From CAG-177 sp003514385 (lineage in GTDB: Bacteria > Bacillota > Clostridia > Oscillospirales > Acutalibacteraceae), in NCBI GenBank assembly GCA_051920445.1, contig JBPPLN010000001.1:1426001-1490000 (forward strand): a stretch of 64,000 nt of DNA. The letters run 5' to 3'. The notes beneath the pieces are model-generated. The model searched no databases, was not told the DNA's origin, and saw only the letters and a program-made list of their open reading frames with translations. Position numbers and translations under genes: made by a program. Of this stretch, positions 16,206-24,116 are shown piece after piece (the first letter of the stretch is position 1; every line of letters begins with the position of its first letter).

Positions 16206-16792
16206 GTGTAAAGCCCTTTCTTTTCGATATAGTCGCGCACGCCGTCGGCGAGAAGTCCCTGCGTGCTCTCTTTTTCGGAGATCCTGCGGCGAATGATGGT
16301 CGAGCTTACTTCAAAGACCGGGATCTCGATGAATTTTATCTTTTCTAATTCTTCCTGCGTGAACTTGCCCTCGAGCTCGGGCACGAAGCCGTGCTTGCGC
16401 GAGGCGGCGCAGAGGGTGCACATCATTAAGATATTGTGGTAGCGGTACCACTCGTCGAATGTCGCGAGCATATCCGAGCCGACTATCAAAAACAGCTCGG
16501 CGTCCGGGTATTCACGCCTTATCTCGCAGAGCGTGTCGTAGGTGTAGCTCTTGCCGACGCGGCGAAGCTCCGTGTCCGAGACGGAAAACCGACGGTCGCC
16601 CTCAAAGCTCAGGCGGCACATCTCGAATCTGTCCCTGCTGCGAGCAAGGTTCAAGACGTGCTTGTGCGGCGGAACCGACGCCGGAATAATGAGAACGCGG
16701 TCGAGCTGCAGCTTGTCCGCGATAGCGGTAACAAGCCTTATGTGCCCCATATGCGGCGGATTGAAGGTGCCGCCGAAAATGCCAAGTCGCAT
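16202..16792 (-). CDS. nadD: Nicotinate-nucleotide adenylyltransferase
   Basis: A 196-residue nucleotidyltransferase that converts nicotinate mononucleotide and ATP to deamido-NAD. The N-terminal 'GIFGGTFNPPHMGHIRL' holds the (T/H)xGH catalytic motif, and the C-terminal 'STIIRRRI' is the ISSTxIR-type motif. The AAGGAG site before the ATG is good. It overlaps the TTG start of yqeK and follows ydcF by about 20 bp. Confidence 0.96.
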   Translation of the reverse strand: MRLGIFGGTFNPPHMGHIRLVTAIADKLQLDRVLIIPASVPPHKHVLNLARSRDRFEMCRLSFEGDRRFSVSDTELRRVGKSYTYDTLCEIRREYPDAELFLIVGSDMLATFDEWYRYHNILMMCTLCAASRKHGFVPELEGKFTQEELEKIKFIEIPVFEVSSTIIRRRISEKESTQGLLADGVRDYIEKKGLYT

Positions 16793-16813
16793 ATATCTTT
16801 CTCCTTGAAACTG

Positions 16814-17500
16814 TCAGTATTCGGTGTCGTCCGAGAGCGACGCGCTGCCGCTTATCGGGATAACCTCGCCGAGATAAGTCGGCGAGGGCTTGAAAATGCA
16901 CATAAAGAAGTCCTTGCACCGGGCGAGGCTCTCGCGCACGAAATTATAGACGGGCTTGCCGTAAACGCGCTTGTCCGCCGCCACGCCGTAGGCGTCTATC
17001 CCCAGACGGCGCGCGTTATAGACCGAGCGGTAGAGGTGATATTTCTGCGTGACGACTATTGCGCTCTTGACTTCAAAAACATCGTGGGCGCGGTACATCG
17101 ACTCATATGTTGAAAAGCCCGCATGGTCGAGGAACACATCGTCGGGGTCAACGCCTCTGCCGACGGCGTATTGCTTCATATGGTTGACCTCGTCGTATGA
17201 ATCCCTGCCGTGGTCGCCGCTCGCGAGGATCTTTTTGCCCGCGCCGGATTGATATAAATCAACGCCCGTGCTCATTCTGTCCTCGAGCATATGGCTCAGC
17301 GTGCCGTTGGAGTTGACCTTTGCGCCGAGCACCAATACGCAGTCCGCCCCGCGTCCCGCAGCCTCGTCCGCGCTGATTATATACTTGCTCGCGCTGAGCA
17401 TCACAATGGCGTTTATCACGCACGGAGTCAGCACCGCGAGCGCAAGAAGCACGCAGAGGACGGAAATTATTATCTTTTTCTTTGAACGCATTTTTTTCAT
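16814..17500 (-). CDS. YdcF/SanA-family (DUF218) membrane protein
   Basis: A 228-residue protein with one N-terminal membrane helix (about 9-33) and a DUF218 domain. Family motifs are 'ADCVLVLGAKVNSNGTLSHMLEDRM', 'ILASGDHGRDSYDEVNHMKQYAVGRGV', 'DHAGFSTYES' and 'IVVTQKYHLYRSV'. Relatives such as SanA and ElyC affect envelope integrity, with no settled biochemical role. It is the first gene of the run leading to leuS, behind a repeat-filled gap with no obvious strong promoter. Confidence 0.85.
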   Translation of the reverse strand: MKKMRSKKKIIISVLCVLLALAVLTPCVINAIVMLSASKYIISADEAAGRGADCVLVLGAKVNSNGTLSHMLEDRMSTGVDLYQSGAGKKILASGDHGRDSYDEVNHMKQYAVGRGVDPDDVFLDHAGFSTYESMYRAHDVFEVKSAIVVTQKYHLYRSVYNARRLGIDAYGVAADKRVYGKPVYNFVRESLARCKDFFMCIFKPSPTYLGEVIPISGSASLSDDTEY

Positions 17501-17560
17501 GGCGGTTCTCCTGATTTGAGTTGTGGCGTGGGTGGTAATTCGGCAATATTACAAAATAGC

Positions 17561-17817
17561 ACAATTTTATTCAACGCGGTTTGTAGGGGTCGGCGACCCC
17601 GACGACCCTTTGACGCGTGAGCGTCACGGCGTTTTGTTAAGATGGTGCAAGCGTAGCAATCTCTCAGCCGCTTTGTCTTGATATAGACTTCAAAAGCAGG
17701 CGAACGAAGTCCGACCCTACAGTCGGCAAAATAAATATTTACGAAGACTTCGTGCCGCTGTCGCGGCATAGGTGCGTCGAGTCGCCGCACCCTACAAATG
17801 TGCGCCAATAAAATTGT
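17561..17817. repeat. 257-bp non-coding block bounded by 11-bp inverted repeats
   Basis: ACAATTTTATT at 17561-17571 and its exact complement AATAAAATTGT at 17807-17817 bound the block. Inside are GTAGGGGTCGGCGACCCC (about 17582) and GTCCGACCCTACAG (about 17699), plus most of dispersed repeat copy B. No credible gene lies in the whole gap 17501-17903. Confidence 0.5.
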
Positions 17818-17852
17818 ACGGGGTTTGCGGATGAATGATATCCGCTCCTACA
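17749..17852 (+). repeat. Dispersed intergenic repeat, copy B
   Basis: Blocks in order: GTGCCGCTGTCGCGGCA (short hairpin), GGTGCGTCGAG, TCGCCGCACCCTAC, AATAAAATTGT, GCGGATGAATGATATCC, CTCCTAC. It is very similar to the inverted copy at 49964-50066; the second half also matches 11159-11225. Confidence 0.75.
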
Positions 17853-17903
17853 ACCAATTGATAGTATTTTGCAATGTTACCTTTGCCTTAGACACATCAA
17901 TTT

Positions 17904-18626
17904 TCACCCCAGCAGCGGTGCTTCGCCGCCGTCGATTCTTTTGGCTATGCGCGAAAACGCTTTTGCCGCCGCGCTCGATGCCGGGAGCGGTTCGCCGCGC
18001 ACTGCGCAGTGCGACACCGCCGCGTCCTCGGGTACGATGCCGATTAGCTGAACGCATACCGCGTCAATGACATCGTCGATGTTTAAAAGCTTCTTTTTGC
18101 ATACAGCCTTTTCGTCAAAGCGGTTGATGACGAGCCTTATGTCCGAAAGCCCGAGTTTGCGCATCGCGCCCGCTGTTATATTGACGCTTCGCACGCATAC
18201 CGCGTCGGCGGTGGAGACGACAATGCCCCTGTCCGCTGCGGCGCAGGCGAGCTCGAATCCATCGGAGAGCCCCGCCGGAGCGTCAAAAAATATATAGTCG
18301 TAGTCTTTGGCGAGCTTGTCTGCAAGCTCTTTCATGCTCTCTTTGGTGAATGAGTCGGACATGCGCATCGGCGCAGTCATCAGCATCGGACCGCCCGCGG
18401 CGAGCGCCGCTTGGTTCGGCTCGCATCCGCCGTCGATAACATTGCCCCAGTCGAAGAGCACGTCTTTCTGGGTGCCGAAAATCAGATCGAGGCTGCGAAG
18501 CCCGATGTCCATGTCGAGCATGAGCACACGCTTGCCGGCGCCGCTCAGCGCGCGAGCAAGTCCCGCCGTCAGCGATGATTTGCCGACGCCGCCCTTGCCG
18601 GAGGCGATAACTATTTTTTCAGCCAT
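17904..18626 (-). CDS. minD: MinD/ParA-family ATPase
   Basis: A 240-residue deviant Walker-A ATPase. 'ASGKGGVGKSSLTAGLA' carries the signature Lys pair, 'LMLDMDIGLRSLDLIFG' the A' motif, and 'YDYIFFDAPAGL' Walker B. MinD marks the membrane and, with MinC, keeps FtsZ rings from the poles. I start at the ATG at 18626, directly after the mrdA stop (18631); an open frame continues upstream but only as a shadow of mrdA. The C-terminus ends in Asp-Gly-Gly-Glu-Ala-Pro-Leu-Leu-Gly and shows no clear basic amphipathic MinD membrane-targeting helix. minC and minE are not adjacent. Confidence 0.85.
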   Translation of the reverse strand: MAEKIVIASGKGGVGKSSLTAGLARALSGAGKRVLMLDMDIGLRSLDLIFGTQKDVLFDWGNVIDGGCEPNQAALAAGGPMLMTAPMRMSDSFTKESMKELADKLAKDYDYIFFDAPAGLSDGFELACAAADRGIVVSTADAVCVRSVNITAGAMRKLGLSDIRLVINRFDEKAVCKKKLLNIDDVIDAVCVQLIGIVPEDAAVSHCAVRGEPLPASSAAAKAFSRIAKRIDGGEAPLLG

Positions 18627-18630
18627 TTGA

Positions 18631-20694
18631 TCACCCCAGAAGAGTATTTTCGCCCTGCGGCGCGGCTGCCGTCTGCGAGCTGTTGAAGTAGTAGTTGTAT
18701 ATCGGCTTCGCGATCTGCGCGAGGGAGGACGAACCGTAGACGCCCTCGCAGATAAACGCCATGGATATCTCGGCGTTTTTGCTCGGCGCAAATGTGATAT
18801 AAAGACCGTTGTTGATAACATGGCTGACGCCGTTTATCTTTCTGTTCTCTTCGGAAGTACCGGTCTTTGCGGCGGTTTGAACGTCGAGCCCCTTGAGAGC
18901 CGACTGTATAATACGGTTGTTGTTGACAACGTACTCCATGCCCTCAGTGACGCAGTCGATGGCGTATTTCGATATGCCCGTCTCGAGCGCGACCTTCGGG
19001 GTCTTTTCAACAAGCGTCTCGGAATAGTCGGCGCTCTTGACAGATTTGATGAGATGCTGTTCGTATCTTGTGCCGCCGTTTGCTATCGTGGCGACGTAGT
19101 TTGCAAGCTGGATGGGCGTGAAGCGCGTACCACCTTCGCCGATGGACGAAAGGATCAGATAGCCGGGCAGCCATGTCTGACCGATGCTTTCGCGGTACTC
19201 GGGGCTGTCCTCAATGCCCTCCGCCTCGGTCAGCTCAACGCCGGTCTTGACGCCGAGTCCGAGCATGGAGCGGTATTCGTTGAGCCTGCTGACTCCGAGC
19301 TCTTCGCCGCAGGTATAGAAATATATGTTGCACGAATCCTGGAGCGCGGTTCTGAGCGTCAGGTTTCGGTCTTTGTGGTTGATGTTGCAGTAGAATGTGT
19401 GGTCGAGGTATTTGAACTCTCTCGTGCAGCGGATGACCCTGTCGCGGTTCGTGAGCCCCTCTTCAATAGCCGCTATGGCGACCGAGGGCTTCGAGGTCGA
19501 GCCGATGGCGTAGGTGCTGCGCAGCGCCCTGTTCCAAAGCGGAGTGCGCTCGTCCTTGCTCAGCTCGGAGTATTTTTCGCTGTAGGTGTTCAGATCATAG
19601 GTCGGGTAGCTGAGGATGGTCAGAATCTCGCCAGTGTTCGGGTCGTTGACAACGAGCGCGCCCGCGGCGGGAACTCCGTATTTGTTCTTCGACGATTTGG
19701 CGTAGTTCTCTGTCCACTTCGCAAAGGTATCCTGCGCCAATTTCTGCATATCTGCGTCTATGGTGAGCACTACCGTTGCACCCTGAACCGGCTCTTTCGT
19801 AACCGTCTCGGAGACGTTGCCGTCCGGGTCTACGGTGACGACCTTTTCACCGTCCGTGCCGCGCAGATACTTTTCCATCGAGTATTCGATTCCGCTTTTG
19901 CCGACCATGTCGTTCATACCGTAGCCCTTGTCCTTGAGCTCGGCGTATTCCTCGGCGTTTATCTTGCCGACGGTGCCTATAATATGCGCGGCGAGAGTGC
20001 CGTCAACAATGTGTCTGTAGGGCACGACCTCAACGTCAACGCCCTTGAAAGTCGCACTGTTCTCTTTAACTTTTGCGACGAGCACATCGCTGACATCCTC
20101 GGCGAAAGTATAAGAGTTGCTGACCCCGAAGCCGTTCAGGAGCATCTGATAGCGAACCGCCGCGATTTTCAGGCCGTCCCTGAGCGAATAGCTCGGGTCG
20201 ATCTCAAACATCTCGACCATCGTGTCGTAGCAGTTCTGCGCCGTGGCGTAGGAGTTGAGGTTCAAGTAGTCCTTGCCTTTCATGACCTCGATTTCTTTTT
20301 CGCTGTCGGCTTTATAAACGAGTCCGCCCGAAGCGTCAATGACTATCGGCAGGTCGTTCTCCCACTCGGTGTTGTTCGCTTCAAAAAGCCTGATGAGTGA
20401 GATTATTATAGAATTCCTCTCGGCGTTCTCTTTCTTCGAGGGAAAATATGAATAGTTGAAAACTATGGAGTAGCCCTGGCGGTTCTCGACTATGGGTTTG
20501 CCGTTGCGGTCGACTATTTCGCCGCGCGTCGCATGAATGGTGACGGTAGTCTGCTTCGCGGTGTTGACGGCGCTCGCATATTCCTCGCCGTCAACGAGCT
20601 GAACTTTGACGAGCACGCCGACAAAGACAAGTATGAACGCGAGCAGTATGCAGGGCAGGGCAATGCGCCTTATCGCAAGTCTCTTTGAATCCAT
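18631..20694 (-). CDS. mrdA: Penicillin-binding protein 2 (elongation transpeptidase)
   Basis: A 687-residue class B PBP. It has a membrane anchor (about 11-32), a PBP dimerisation domain ('TTVTIHATRGEIVDRNGKPI' onward) and a transpeptidase domain with all motifs: SxxK as STSK (S399), SxN as SCN ('QDSCNIYFY') and KTG ('AAKTGTSEE'). It cross-links peptidoglycan during side-wall growth with RodA and the MreBCD scaffold. Its place directly after mreD is the conserved arrangement. A GAAAGGAG site precedes the ATG. Confidence 0.95.
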   Translation of the reverse strand: MDSKRLAIRRIALPCILLAFILVFVGVLVKVQLVDGEEYASAVNTAKQTTVTIHATRGEIVDRNGKPIVENRQGYSIVFNYSYFPSKKENAERNSIIISLIRLFEANNTEWENDLPIVIDASGGLVYKADSEKEIEVMKGKDYLNLNSYATAQNCYDTMVEMFEIDPSYSLRDGLKIAAVRYQMLLNGFGVSNSYTFAEDVSDVLVAKVKENSATFKGVDVEVVPYRHIVDGTLAAHIIGTVGKINAEEYAELKDKGYGMNDMVGKSGIEYSMEKYLRGTDGEKVVTVDPDGNVSETVTKEPVQGATVVLTIDADMQKLAQDTFAKWTENYAKSSKNKYGVPAAGALVVNDPNTGEILTILSYPTYDLNTYSEKYSELSKDERTPLWNRALRSTYAIGSTSKPSVAIAAIEEGLTNRDRVIRCTREFKYLDHTFYCNINHKDRNLTLRTALQDSCNIYFYTCGEELGVSRLNEYRSMLGLGVKTGVELTEAEGIEDSPEYRESIGQTWLPGYLILSSIGEGGTRFTPIQLANYVATIANGGTRYEQHLIKSVKSADYSETLVEKTPKVALETGISKYAIDCVTEGMEYVVNNNRIIQSALKGLDVQTAAKTGTSEENRKINGVSHVINNGLYITFAPSKNAEISMAFICEGVYGSSSLAQIAKPIYNYYFNSSQTAAAPQGENTLLG

Positions 20695-20712
20695 CGGGCT
20701 TTCTCCTTTCTT

Positions 20713-21237
20713 TTATCTTTTTACTTCGCTGGGCAGCCGCCTGCTGATGCCTCTTGTTATTAAGAACCAAAGCGGCGTGAATATCACTGTGTAGAGTACG
20801 CTTGGCAGGCAGAAGGTGAGCAGCAGCCTGCCGCCGTGGACTCCCGCCGCGGCGACGAACACTATCCAGTAGACGAATGTATGCACAAGCAGCGTCAGCG
20901 CGGAGAAAATCAGCGCGGTGACGATGTTGTTTCTTATCATGTTGTTGACGAGCATTCCGCACACGAGACCGATTACAGTCAGCAAAATGGCATTTATGCC
21001 CTGGGTGCCGCCGGTCACGTCGAGCACTACGCCCGCGAGTAGACCGAGGAGCATGCCCGCAGTCTCGCGCTCAAACATCGCGATGCAGACCACCATGACC
21101 GTCACTGCGAGCTGATGCGCGCCGAACGGCTCGGGCAGAAGTCCCGGCGTGTTCTGGATAACGGCGCAGAATATCAGCAGCACTGCGAAAATCACGCGGC
21201 GGATTATAAGTCTTTTCTTTTCGGCTGTGAGACCCAT
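20713..21237 (-). CDS. mreD: Rod shape-determining protein MreD
   Basis: A 174-residue hydrophobic protein with five or six predicted membrane segments. The family is divergent, but 'MLLGLLAGVVLDVTGGTQGINAILL' is typical of MreD, and the place between mreC and mrdA settles it. I chose the ATG at 21237, seven bases after AAAGGGA. A TTG two codons upstream is too close to that site. Confidence 0.88.
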   Translation of the reverse strand: MGLTAEKKRLIIRRVIFAVLLIFCAVIQNTPGLLPEPFGAHQLAVTVMVVCIAMFERETAGMLLGLLAGVVLDVTGGTQGINAILLTVIGLVCGMLVNNMIRNNIVTALIFSALTLLVHTFVYWIVFVAAAGVHGGRLLLTFCLPSVLYTVIFTPLWFLITRGISRRLPSEVKR

Positions 21238-21262
21238 AGACAAGTCCCTTTCGATAAATTTG

Positions 21263-22114
21263 TTACTCTGTGACGCTCGAACCCTGACCCTCGAACTCGG
21301 TGATTATAAAAACATCTGTTATCGAAGCTATGTCCGCGCCGGGCTTGATTATCGCGGTCGCGGAGATGTCCGTGTCGGAGTCCTCGACTTTTGTGACCGT
21401 GCCTATAATGAGATCGCGCGGATAGATGCCGCCGACTCCCGATGTGCAGACGATTCCGCCGGGGGAGACCGCCGTTGAGCTCGAAAGACCGGGCATGGTG
21501 CAGAGTCCGTTCTTGGCGTATGCCGCAGTCGTTGTGACAAAGCCGAGGTCGCGCGTGCGGATCTCATATGCGCTGGTGTTGACGCTCGGGTTGAGTATAG
21601 TTTTTATCGTGCACTGCGTGAGGGTCACGGAGGTGACGACGCCGACGAGATATTTGCCGTAGATAACGGGGTCGTTGACGGCGATTCCGTCATTGCTGCC
21701 GCGGTTCAAAACAAAAGCGGAGAGCGGGTTTGCCGCGTCTCTGCCGACCACCGACGCCTCGCAGAATTTGTAGTCCTTGTGGCTCTCTTTGAGTTCGAGG
21801 AATTCTTTGTAGAGCGCGTTCTGGCTCTTCATCTGCTCGTAGTCAACGAGCTGGCTTTGAAGATCCTCGATTTCTTTGTTCAGCTCATCTACCTGCTTCG
21901 AGAGCGTGGCGGAGGACTTGAAGTTTATCGAGAAAGCCGAAAACTTCTGCGCCAAAAACGACGACGCGCGCTGAAGCGGCGAAAACACCGTGCTTATCAC
22001 GGAATTTGCGGGCGAAGAGCCCGAATGCATCGCCGCTGCCGCCGCAACGCCGATAATCAGCACGACGAGCACGCCGACAAATATTTTGAATGTTCTGAAT
22101 TTGTAAAACTTCAA
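21263..22114 (-). CDS. mreC: Rod shape-determining protein MreC
   Basis: A 283-residue bitopic protein with a membrane helix (about 8-28), a coiled coil ('LSKQVDELNKEIEDLQSQLVDYEQMKSQ' region) and two beta-barrel domains ('GRDAANPLSAFVLNRGSNDGI', 'YLVGVVTSVT'). It links MreB to PBP2 outside the membrane. The start is TTG at 22114 with an AAAGGAG site eight bases upstream; the longer frame with an ATG at 22159 has no site. No clear feature fills the 168 bp between its start and the mreB stop. Confidence 0.95.
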   Translation of the reverse strand: MKFYKFRTFKIFVGVLVVLIIGVAAAAAMHSGSSPANSVISTVFSPLQRASSFLAQKFSAFSINFKSSATLSKQVDELNKEIEDLQSQLVDYEQMKSQNALYKEFLELKESHKDYKFCEASVVGRDAANPLSAFVLNRGSNDGIAVNDPVIYGKYLVGVVTSVTLTQCTIKTILNPSVNTSAYEIRTRDLGFVTTTAAYAKNGLCTMPGLSSSTAVSPGGIVCTSGVGGIYPRDLIIGTVTKVEDSDTDISATAIIKPGADIASITDVFIITEFEGQGSSVTE

Positions 22115-22282
22115 TTGAGTCTCTCCTTTGCTTGGAAGAAGTAAGTCTATACAACGCAAAAAATCCCGCGGGTTTGCAAAAAGTATGCAGAAAGGCAGAA
22201 AAACCGTTGTGCCGCATAGTTTTTGTAAGCCTGCGAGAACGCGGGCCGTCTGCGGAAAGCAGAGCGACCCGCGAAAAGGCGT

Positions 22283-23275
22283 TTATTTATCGAGCGGATG
22301 CTCGAGGCAGATGCCTGTTCCGTCAACGACGCAGTCGAGCGGACTCTCCGCGACGAGAACGGGGATGCGGGTCTCGGCGGCAATGAGTTTGTCGAGACCT
22401 CTGAGCAGAGCGCCGCCGCCGGTGAGCATGATGCCGTGGTCGATAATGTCCGCAGCGAGCTCGGGGGGAGTCTTCTCAAGGGTAGCCTTGACGACATCAA
22501 GGATCTGATTGACGGAGTCGGACAGAGCCTCTCTGATCTCCTCTGCGGAGATCTCGATGTTCTTCGGCAGACCGTCCATGAGGTTGCGGCCCTTGATGTT
22601 CATCGCGCCTTCGCCCTCGTAGGGATAGGCGGAGCCGATCTTTATCTTGATATCCTCAGCGGTTCTCTCGCCGATGAGCAGGTTGTATTTCTTCTTGATG
22701 TAGTTGATGATGGACTCATCAAAATTGTCGCCCGCGACTCTTGCGGAGTTCGAGGTAACAACGTCACCCAGGGAGATGACGGCAACTTCGCTCGTGCCGC
22801 CGCCGATGTCGACGACCATGCTTCCGGTGGGCTCGGAGACGGGGAGACCCGCACCGATAGCGGCAGCCATGGGCTCCTCAATGAGGCTGACGTATTTTGC
22901 GCCTGCGCTTCTTGCGGCGTCGTTGACAGCGTTTCTCTCAACGCCGGTAACGCCCGAGGGGATGCAGATCATAACGCGGACTCTCGCGAGCGGGGAGTTC
23001 TTCGTGACCTTCTTTATGAAAGCCTTGAGCATATCCGCGGTGATGTCGAAGTCGGCGATAACGCCGTCCTTGAGGGGACGGACTGCGGTTATGGAGCCGG
23101 GAGTTCTGCCGATCATCTCCTTGGCTTCTGTGCCGACGGCAACGACTCTGGGCGGATTGTACTTCTGATCGACCGCAACGACGGAGGGCTCTCTTATAAC
23201 GATGCCCTTGCCTTTTACGAATACGAGGGTGTTCGCGGTACCCAAATCGATACCGATATCAAGTGAAAATAACAT
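22283..23275 (-). CDS. mreB: Actin-like rod shape-determining protein MreB
   Basis: A 330-residue bacterial actin. The phosphate-1 motif is 'DIGIDLGTANTLVFVKGKGIV', phosphate-2 is 'MVVDIGGGTSEVAVISLG', and adenosine binding is 'GIMLTGGGALLRGLDKLI'. It forms membrane-bound filaments that steer side-wall synthesis. A perfect AAAGGAG site sits seven bases before the ATG. It is the first gene of the mreB-mreC-mreD-mrdA-minD series. Confidence 0.98.
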   Translation of the reverse strand: MLFSLDIGIDLGTANTLVFVKGKGIVIREPSVVAVDQKYNPPRVVAVGTEAKEMIGRTPGSITAVRPLKDGVIADFDITADMLKAFIKKVTKNSPLARVRVMICIPSGVTGVERNAVNDAARSAGAKYVSLIEEPMAAAIGAGLPVSEPTGSMVVDIGGGTSEVAVISLGDVVTSNSARVAGDNFDESIINYIKKKYNLLIGERTAEDIKIKIGSAYPYEGEGAMNIKGRNLMDGLPKNIEISAEEIREALSDSVNQILDVVKATLEKTPPELAADIIDHGIMLTGGGALLRGLDKLIAAETRIPVLVAESPLDCVVDGTGICLEHPLDK

Positions 23276-23316
23276 ACTGTTCTCCTTTCAACAGTCAGAA
23301 TACTTTTTATCGTCTG

Positions 23317-23985
23317 TTATCTGAACGAAATAGAATTGACAATTGATTCAAAATCTCCGGTGTTTGCGCCGGCTTTTGAAGTTTTGTAGGTGCAGGCATA
23401 GGTCACGCCGTTCTTCTCGAACAGGGCGGAGACTATGAACGCCTCTTTGCCGTTCGCGGAGACCTTTATCTCCGTAAACTTTGCGTCCTCGCCGCAGAGG
23501 GTCTTCGTCTCGTCGTTGACCTCGGGGTTGAAGCCCTGCTCCTTGAGCGAAGAGATGACCTCGCCGATATCGGCGGACTTGTCATCGACGCTCTTTTCGG
23601 TGTCATAAATTATGTCGATGGTCTCGTTGCCTTTTGTGAGGGTTATCGCGGAGCCGACTGCCGACATATCGTATCCGGAGGGCTGGGTGAATGTGAAATA
23701 TCTGCAATAGGCGTTCTTGCCTGAGACGAGAAGATAATCGAGCGCGATGGCGTTTGTTGCCTGCTCGCCGTTTTCGTCCTTCTTTGCATTGCCCTTTTCG
23801 TCTGTGTCGACAACAACGATGTTGCCTGCCTCGTCATAAACGGGCTTGCCGTTTTCGTCGGTCACGAGCACGCGGTCGTTGCCGCTGCTGTCCTTGACTT
23901 TGAGTCCCTTTGCTTTTGAGCAGCCGGTGAAAAGACAGACTGCCGCGAGCATACAGATGAGCAGAGCCGAGATGATTTTCTTCAT
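23317..23985 (-). CDS. Lipoprotein of unknown function
   Basis: A 222-residue protein with a lipoprotein signal peptide (lipobox LFTGC, Cys at 21). A hydrophilic Asp/Lys/Asn-rich stretch (about 28-75) contains imperfect 'DENGKPVYDEAGN'-like units. A C-terminal domain (about 85-222) ends with 'FESIVNSISFR', the pattern of small secreted domains that bind or deliver something at the membrane. I do not recognise a named family. It lies 41 bp before mreB in the same direction with no terminator between, so the two may be co-transcribed from the promoter at 24037-24066. Confidence 0.75.
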   Translation of the reverse strand: MKKIISALLICMLAAVCLFTGCSKAKGLKVKDSSGNDRVLVTDENGKPVYDEAGNIVVVDTDEKGNAKKDENGEQATNAIALDYLLVSGKNAYCRYFTFTQPSGYDMSAVGSAITLTKGNETIDIIYDTEKSVDDKSADIGEVISSLKEQGFNPEVNDETKTLCGEDAKFTEIKVSANGKEAFIVSALFEKNGVTYACTYKTSKAGANTGDFESIVNSISFR

Positions 23986-24036
23986 TCTTTAAGACCTCCC
24001 CTTCGTCCTTATCGTCCGAAAATTATTGCCTGTTTC

Positions 24037-24066
24037 AGTATAACACAGGGTATTGCACTTTTTCAA
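24037..24066 (-). promoter_or_regulatory. Promoter of the lipoprotein-mreB transcript
   Basis: On the minus strand TTGAAA (24066-24061), an 18-bp spacer and TATACT (24042-24037), about 50 bp upstream of the lipoprotein ATG. Confidence 0.65.
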
Positions 24067-24116
24067 GTGCGGAATCGAAGATATGATTGACACAAAAAGG
24101 CGGTTTGAACCGTTTA

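Noticed and set aside
18820..20400. 526-codon plus-strand open frame opposite mrdA
   Set aside because: Antisense shadow of PBP2 with its conserved motifs on the other strand; no ribosome site or known domain.
21885..22217. 110-codon minus frame overlapping mreC start
   Set aside because: Different frame through mreC's N-terminal region; mreC with its TTG start explains the sequence.
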